The notes below the pieces were generated by a model. The model did no database searches. It was not told the origin of the DNA and saw only the letters and a list, made by a program, of their open reading frames with translations. 64,000 nt of DNA from Spinacia oleracea (Eukaryota; Streptophyta; Magnoliopsida; Caryophyllales; Amaranthaceae): assembly GCF_020520425.1 (NCBI RefSeq), contig NC_079492.1, positions 138,264,361 through 138,328,360 on the forward strand, given 5' to 3'. This document shows, in pieces, positions 57,972-64,000 of the stretch. The translations under genes were made by a program, and so were the position numbers. Each line of letters begins with the position of its first letter. The first letter of the stretch is position 1.

Positions 57972-58260
57972 GAGAGAGAAGGGAGTGATATGTTGTCCTG
58001 CGTATATGGGCAATAACCCTATTGTTTTATAGATTGATATAATCGGATAATTCAAATTAATGGTCGAGAATAAATTTATCAAATTACAACATTAAAATCG
58101 AACTGAAAAGAAAAACAACAAAAATTGATGTGATCGAAAAATGGAGAGAATTGAATTTGTGGGATTTACCTATTATGGCTGATGATTTGATGAGAAGAAC
58201 ACAGAAACTTGATGCGATTAACCAACAGAGATCTGTGAGAAATAAAGCTAGGTATTTATA
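57972..58260 (-). promoter_or_regulatory. Aminopeptidase 5' UTR exons, intron and TATA box
   Basis: TATAAAT at 58260-58254 (minus) is a good TATA box. A non-coding first exon ends at 58170 before GTAAAT. A second exon starts at 57997 after TACGCAG and ends with the ATG itself at 57971-57969, followed by GTCAGT. The start codon is therefore the last three bases of an exon. Confidence 0.75.
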
Positions 58261-58261
58261 A

Positions 58262-59330
58262 TTTTGAAAAGGATCATATTATATTTTAATTTTTCTAATT
58301 ATAATACGATTATTGAATTAATAGATTTTTATCTTTTAGATAAAGCGACCAATAATTGGGCGAGCTTTTTAAGGTTTCGCTGGAGTTGAGAGTCTTTTCT
58401 CTTCTTTTTTTTTTTTTCTAGTTTTATTTAGTTTCTTTTTGGAGAAATTTTATTTTATGTATGGATTATGGTTTGGGCTTTTGTGTTGTGATTCTTTGTA
58501 ATTGTATTGATTTGGTCCAGTTCATTTGTTGGGCTAAAGCCTTACAATTGTTTGTGTCAAATAGCGTTAGATTGTAGAGCAACTTTTTATCGACCCTAAA
58601 CCCGATTTGATATAATTGGATATTGAACACGAAGTTATAACTCGGTTACTACTTACTACCAAATACCAATAAACAACATCAAAGACAATAAGGGGGATTG
58701 TTTTCTTGTACCTTTTCTTGGTGAAGACCCCAATTGAAACAACCATTGGAAGTTTTGAGGTTAGGGAAATCAATGCTAGCATATGAACTTGAAAGTTTTG
58801 GTGCTTTGGGGTAAGGGCAGCCCGGCCCTAGGCATAGGCGAGAAGTGCAACCACCTAGAGCCCATGCGGGGAAGGGAGCCCAATTAACATCCTAAACAAC
58901 TTTATACTATTAGTACGGAGTAATAGTTAACGACATAAAGATTAAAGAACCTGTATAATCTTCTTTGCTGCAGTGACCTGAAGGTTTTGTTGGTCTAGCT
59001 TAACCTGAGTCGAACCCCATTTCCCGCATTTTCTACTTTTCTTTTTTCTTTTTTTCTTCTTGTTTCTCATCTTGTAGCTTAGCTTGGGTTTATGAACAAA
59101 AAATATATTCTGGATTTTGGTACTCATCTCTATTATATATTGAAGTGCTTAGGTTATTTTAATAAGTTCACTTTTGGTGTCCCCTTTAGATTAACATATA
59201 GTTCAAATTCCAAATAGCATATAGTATAGTATTCTACTTGTACAGTTGTACGCGTACAATGAAATCATATTCCATGTTCATTATCCACTTAATGAATTCT
59301 TACCGGGATGCACAATTGTGTATAACCTAA
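58262..59330. other. Gene-free stretch with a truncated hAT terminus
   Basis: At 58817-58890 'gcccggccctaggcataggcgag...cctagagccc' is the same end as the hAT element at 24590, but the other terminus is missing. No gene is seen; 59127-58942 on the minus strand is Lys-rich low complexity. Confidence 0.55.
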
Positions 59331-61473
59331 GGGGTCGTTTGGTTGGAGAAGGGGAAAGGGAAAGAGAATGAGAATGAGAATCAAGGAGAATGGAATGAAA
59401 ACCCTTTGTTTAAGAATGTTGTTTGGTTAGTCCATTCTTCTCCCCTCTCTCTCTCCTAAGTAAGATAATAAATAATATATAATAAATAATAAATAATAAA
59501 TAATTAATATTTATTAATTAATATTTATTATTTATTATTTATTATTTATTATTGATTATTAATTATTAATTATTAATTATTAATTATTAATTATTAATTA
59601 TTAATTATTAATTATTAATTATTAATTATTAATTATTAATTATTAATTATTAATTATTTAATATTCATTATTTATTATTAATTATTTATTATTAATTATT
59701 TATTATTAATTATTTATTATTAATTATTTATTATTAATTATTAATTATTAATTATTTATTATTAATTGTTTATATTTATTATTTATTATTAATTACTAAT
59801 TATAAAGTATTAATTATTTAATATTTATTATTAATTATTAATTATTAATTATTAATTGTTAATTATTAATTATTAATTTTAATTATTTATTATTAATTAT
59901 TAAGTATTAAGTATTAATTATTAATTAGTAATTAGTAATTATTAATTATTAATTATTAATTATTAATTATTAATTATTAATTATTAATTATTAATTATTA
60001 ATTATTAATTATTAATTATTAATTATTAATTATTAATTATTAATTATTAATTATTAATTATTAATTATTAATTATTAATTATTAATTATTAATTATTAAT
60101 TATTAATTATTAATTATTAATTATTAATTATTAATTATTAATTATTAATTATTAATTATTAATTATTAATTATTAATTATTAATTATTAATTATTAATTA
60201 TTAATTATTAATTATTAATTATTAATTATTAATTATTAATTATTAATTATTAATTATTAATTATTAATTATTAATTATTAATTATTAATTATTAATTATT
60301 AATTATTAATTATTAATTATTAATTATTAATTATTAATTATTAATTATTAATTATTAATTATTAATTATTAATTATTAATTATTAATTATTAATTATTAA
60401 TTATTAATTATTAATTATTAATTATTAATTATTAATTATAATTATTAATATAATTATTAATTATTAATTATTAATTATTAATTATTAATTATTAATTATT
60501 AATTATTAATTATTAATTATTAATTATTAATTATTAATTATTAATTATTAATTATTAATTATTAATTATTAATTATTAATTATTAATTATTAATTATTAA
60601 TTATTAATTATTAATTATTAATTATTAATTATTAATTATTAATTATTAATTATTAATTATTAATTATTAATTATTAATTATTAATTATTAATTATTAATT
60701 ATTAATTATTAATTATTAATTATTAATTATTAATTATTAATTATTAATTATTAATTATTAATTATTAATTATTAATTATTAATTATTAATTATTAATTAT
60801 TAATTATTAATTATTAATTATTAATTATTAATTATTAATTATTAATTATTAATTATTAATTATTAATTATTAATTATTAATTATTAATTATTAATTATTA
60901 ATTATTAATTATATTATTATTATTATTAATTATTAATTATTAATTATTAATTATTATTATTAATTATTAATTATTAATTATTATTATTAATTATTAATTA
61001 TTAATTATATTATTAATTATTAATTATTAATTATTAATTATTAATTATTAATTATTAATTATTAATTATTATTATTAATTATTAATTATTAATTATTAAT
61101 TATTATTATTAATTATTATTTATTATTTATTAATTATTTAATTATTAATTATTTAATTATTAATTATTAATTATTATTTATTAATTATTATTTAATTATT
61201 AATTATTAATTATTAATTATTAATTATTAATTATTAATTATTATTTATTATTTATTATTATTATTTATTATTTATTATTTATAGAGATGGTCAAAGGAAA
61301 GGGAATGACAAACCTTGGGGGTGGTAGGGTATCATTGTAGAGGGATTTCGGGGTAAGTGAAAAAGAAAATAGGGTAAAGGGAATGACAAAAACCACCAAA
61401 CAAACGACAACAAATGGAATGAAACCCCACCATTCCATTTCCCTTTCCTGAAAACCCCCAACCAAACGCCCCC
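59331..61473. mobile_element. GGGGTCGTTTGGTTGG-type MITE expanded by an AT minisatellite
   Basis: The termini GGGGTCGTTTGGTTGGAGAA and (inverted) GGGGGCGTTTGGTTGGGGG match; near-duplicates TAA and TAC flank them. The subterminal 'gggaaagggaatga' and 'atggaatgaaacccc' parts are also inverted. Between them lies the 7-bp array. Frames at 61268-61653 on the minus strand are TIR by-products. Confidence 0.7.
59500..61280. repeat. Minisatellite of 7-bp unit ATTAATT (about 1.7 kb)
   Basis: Hundreds of copies of ATTAATT run with few interruptions from about 59930 to 60910. Variant units (TTATTT, ATTATT, ATAATT) increase toward both edges. An irregularity at 60430-60456 breaks the array. True length is likely polymorphic or assembly-limited. 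Confidence 0.97.
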
Positions 61474-61916
61474 TACTAGTGTCCGAAGGGGATTGAGACT
61501 CTTAGAAGGGGAAGAGAGGAACATGAAATGAAAATAGAAATAAGGAAGGGTTAAATATTTGTACGGGGTAAGCAAGTCGAAGCCACTCGGGTAAATATAC
61601 ATGTACAACGATAGATTTAGAGCATTTGAATGGGGTAAATACGATGATGCCAATCGGCTCGATCATAAGCATGTCCTGTTTTTCCTCTTTTGGGAGGGAG
61701 TACATGTATGAAGTGTTTTTTTTTGAGAAGACATAATCTTTTACTCCTATTTATTTTTGGGTACACGTATTTATGAATGGTTTTAATAAAAAGAAAAGTC
61801 TACATTCCCTAAAAAGATATAAAAGTCTAAATGTCCAAGTCCATCTAACCAACATGTACCAACCTAATTAAGCATGCATGCTGACATCAATCAATATGTC
61901 ATAATGCTATTGACTT

Positions 61917-63868
61917 TATGGGTCGTTTGGTTGATTATGGGAAGTAGAATTTTTTAAGAGTAAATGATAAAGGTCGCAAAATGCGACCTTTAAGTCGTGT
62001 CACAGTGGTGACATGACACGTCTATGTGTCATAAATGTATTTGGAAACTAAAAAATTTAGATTATGTAACCTATTATACATGTTACAAAAATGTAGGAAA
62101 ATATTAATATTCTAACTTACAAATTGAATACGGAGTAATTGTTTCAGAAAAATAATTCTAATTTTTATAGGAAATTAGAAAAAATATTTTTAATTATTTA
62201 TATGATATAGGAAATTAAAATACAGAACTAAACCAAATAAAAGTACATAAATACATTATCACTTACGAGCTTCTCCCCTCTCTCCCTCTTTTCTCTCTCT
62301 CATTTTAGGGTTTACAAAAATTAGGATTTTCTAGGGCGGAAATAGCCAATTTTCTTCGGAAATTTGGTTATTTTCGCCCCTTCTCTTTCAATTCTGTTGT
62401 GTTTTTACGTTAGATCTCAATAAAACTACATAGTTTCAGTGTAGTAAGTACCCCTATGGTGGGTTTGATTGATTCGGTGTAGTAAGTACCCCTATGGTTG
62501 TTTTTAGTTAAGTTTGTGTGTTTAGTTTAGTTCAGGTTGTTTCTTTGGTAAAGATTTATGCGGGATCGAAGAGGATGTCAATCTTTCGACTACAATCAGA
62601 CGAATCAGACGGAAATCATATTTGTCACGGCTACAACAGATCTATAAACCCCCTCGTCAATGAAGACTGTAAATCACAGCGATATAAAACAGGGTATACA
62701 GAATGTTTGATATACTACGATCATAGTTATGGTGAAAGGAAGTTTTTATTTGATTCGATTGTTATGTATTTGTTAGATTTAAATCTTTATGTAGATGTCG
62801 TATGACTTTTTATCAATGAATTAATTTGTTTATCAAAAAAAAAATATAGGAAATTAAAATAAAAAATACATTTACTAATCTATACTTAGAAAATAAAAAA
62901 TGCAGTACATTAGAAAATGTAAAATTAGGATTATTTCTTCTTTACTGGTTTATTGGGTTTGTTTTTCACCTTGATCTTTCATGTCTGGCGCGCCCCTCCC
63001 CCAAAAGACAAATTGTATAAGAAGATGAAGAAAATCACAAAAGTGTCCTAAACACATCTTCATTAGTCCAGACGGAACAAGGCCGGGAACATATCATTAT
63101 AAAATTTGTTCTTCAATGGAAGACCGGCCATGGTCTGAAATTCAACAGCGTGACTGCGAGTAGTGGAGATGAACAACCCTTTTACTACGAAAAAGACTTA
63201 AAACTAACTTAATTATTAAAATTAAAATAATATTTTAAACTAATGTATAATTATGAATATTTATTTGCATAAAATATATTATTAGATTATAAATTATTGT
63301 ATATTTTAAATTAAATTGATGTATTTTTTTAATTGCACAAAAATATATTATTAGATTATAATTTTTATTTTTATTTTAATTTGTAATTTGGAGTATAAGA
63401 TAAAAAGGAAATATATATTTAATATAAATATAATAAATATTTGTTTCCTTCTTTGTATTGATTGCCTTATTTATATACTTTCATAGTAAAAATATTGAAT
63501 TGATAGTAAAAAAAATTGATGCGCGTAGCCTATGTGACGCCTATATGTACCAATGAAACGCCAACACGTAAGATTGCGACAATATTTTGTTGTCACAACT
63601 TGCGGCCTATATCATCGCCCCTTTTTAAGAAGAAACTTTTCTCATGTATAAGCATTTTATAAGAAGTGGATGATATTGTTTGGTTAAACATGGGAAGTAA
63701 ATTCCCTTGGGAAGTTTCACTTATCTAGTGGAACCTAGGTAAGTAACTTCCTCCATTTTGTAGGAAGTAGAACTTCCTCGTAAGTGTGACTTCCCGTATT
63801 TTTGTCAACCAAATAGTACTCTAATCTTCCACTTTCTATGGTTTTTCTTGTCAACCAAACATCACATA
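61917..63868. mobile_element. Probable composite MITE with GGGTCGTTTGGTTG ends, interrupted by other repeats
   Basis: GGGTCGTTTGGTTGATTATGG at 61920 and GTTGACAAGAAAAACC / CAACCAAACAT near 63860 form inverted ends, with 'gggaagtagaa' and 'cttcccg' subterminal partners. Inside, 61970-62030 ('ggtcgcaaaatgcgacc') and 63530-63620 ('gtgacgcc', 'cacaacttgcggcc') look like ends of another insertion, itself containing the retroposon at 62223. Boundaries are approximate. Confidence 0.45.
62223..62843 (+). mobile_element. PolyA retroposon with TTCG-capped hairpin (copy 2)
   Basis: A perfect 18-bp duplication ATATAGGAAATTAAAATA flanks it (62205-62222 and 62844-62861), and it ends in an A-run. It begins with a CT-rich leader and 'ttttagggtttac'. 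A 21-bp stem (62334-62354 with 62359-62379, one mismatch) is closed by TTCG. The downstream part is shared with 19097-19676: GTAAAGATTTATGCGGGATC and GATGTCGTATGACTTTTTAT. The frame 62518-62805 (95 aa) runs across it, but the other copy is not open in the same frame, so it is probably not coding. Confidence 0.82.
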
Positions 63869-64000
63869 TATCCACCATTTACGTGTGTCAATAAAATGCA
63901 TTACATTAGAATATTTATAAAAATAGTTGTGAAAACATGAGTGCTCGGTGTTAAAACAGAAAAAAGTTAATTCAATTAACCAGTTAGTTAAATCGACTAC
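63869..64000. other. Right edge, nothing recognised
   Basis: Short AT-rich end of the window without a supportable feature. Confidence 0.4.

Noticed and set aside
61268-61705. Minus-strand frames of 65-120 aa near the MITE end
   Set aside because: They overlap the terminal inverted repeat and its flank, with no conserved motif.

Overview
This is a nuclear plant DNA window: AT-rich, with intron-rich genes separated by dense transposable-element (TE) sequence. Stowaway MITEs with TA target duplications, Helitron ends, hAT derivatives and a Tat/Ogre-like gypsy LTR all occur. The gene and repeat style suggests a core eudicot, possibly Caryophyllales/Amaranthaceae; that placement is inference. 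There is no CRISPR array, operon or prokaryotic feature.

Six protein-coding genes are well supported, all on the minus strand: a Rab7/RabG3-like GTPase (4875-7367, 5 coding exons, 217 aa, CxC prenylation tail); two intronless AP2+B3 (RAV-type) transcription factors (12029-13057 and 30504-31487); an intronless BTB/T1-WD40-like protein (27278-28663); a two-exon proline/serine-rich protein of the 'hydroxyproline-rich glycoprotein family' (33520-36313); and an M1 metallo-aminopeptidase (50894-57971, 32 coding exons, 962 aa, with exons of 19, 5 and 12 nt around the catalytic tyrosine). The exon models were built by hand from GT/AG sites and reading-frame continuity; every junction keeps the frame.

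Layout. 1-4.7 kb: end of a Tat/Ogre-like LTR retrotransposon whose LTR carries a hAT MITE, then a Copia-like LTR carrying a Harbinger-like MITE. 4.8-7.4 kb: the Rab gene, with a Stowaway and a SINE-like sequence in introns. 7.7-11.9 kb: a captured RING-finger half-exon next to repeated telo-box-like motifs, and a broken gypsy gag-protease. 12-31.5 kb: a RAV-BTB cluster with two RAV pseudogenes inside a tandemly duplicated block (junction near 22930), expanded by Helitrons, a fold-back element, a polyA retroposon and a hAT element. 33.5-36.5 kb: the proline-rich gene. 36.8-50.8 kb: gene-free, with nested MITEs and a second gypsy LTR carrying three DNA elements, one nested inside another. 50.9-58.2 kb: the aminopeptidase. 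58.3-64 kb: MITE-type elements, one with a ~1.7 kb array of a 7-bp AT repeat, and a second copy of the retroposon.

The genes do not form a pathway. The Rab, aminopeptidase, BTB and proline-rich genes look like ordinary housekeeping or regulatory loci. The RAV genes are a local family produced by segmental duplication. The most novel item is a ~0.6 kb non-LTR retroposon family with a covarying hairpin capped by a TTCG loop, seen twice with perfect 17-18 bp target duplications.
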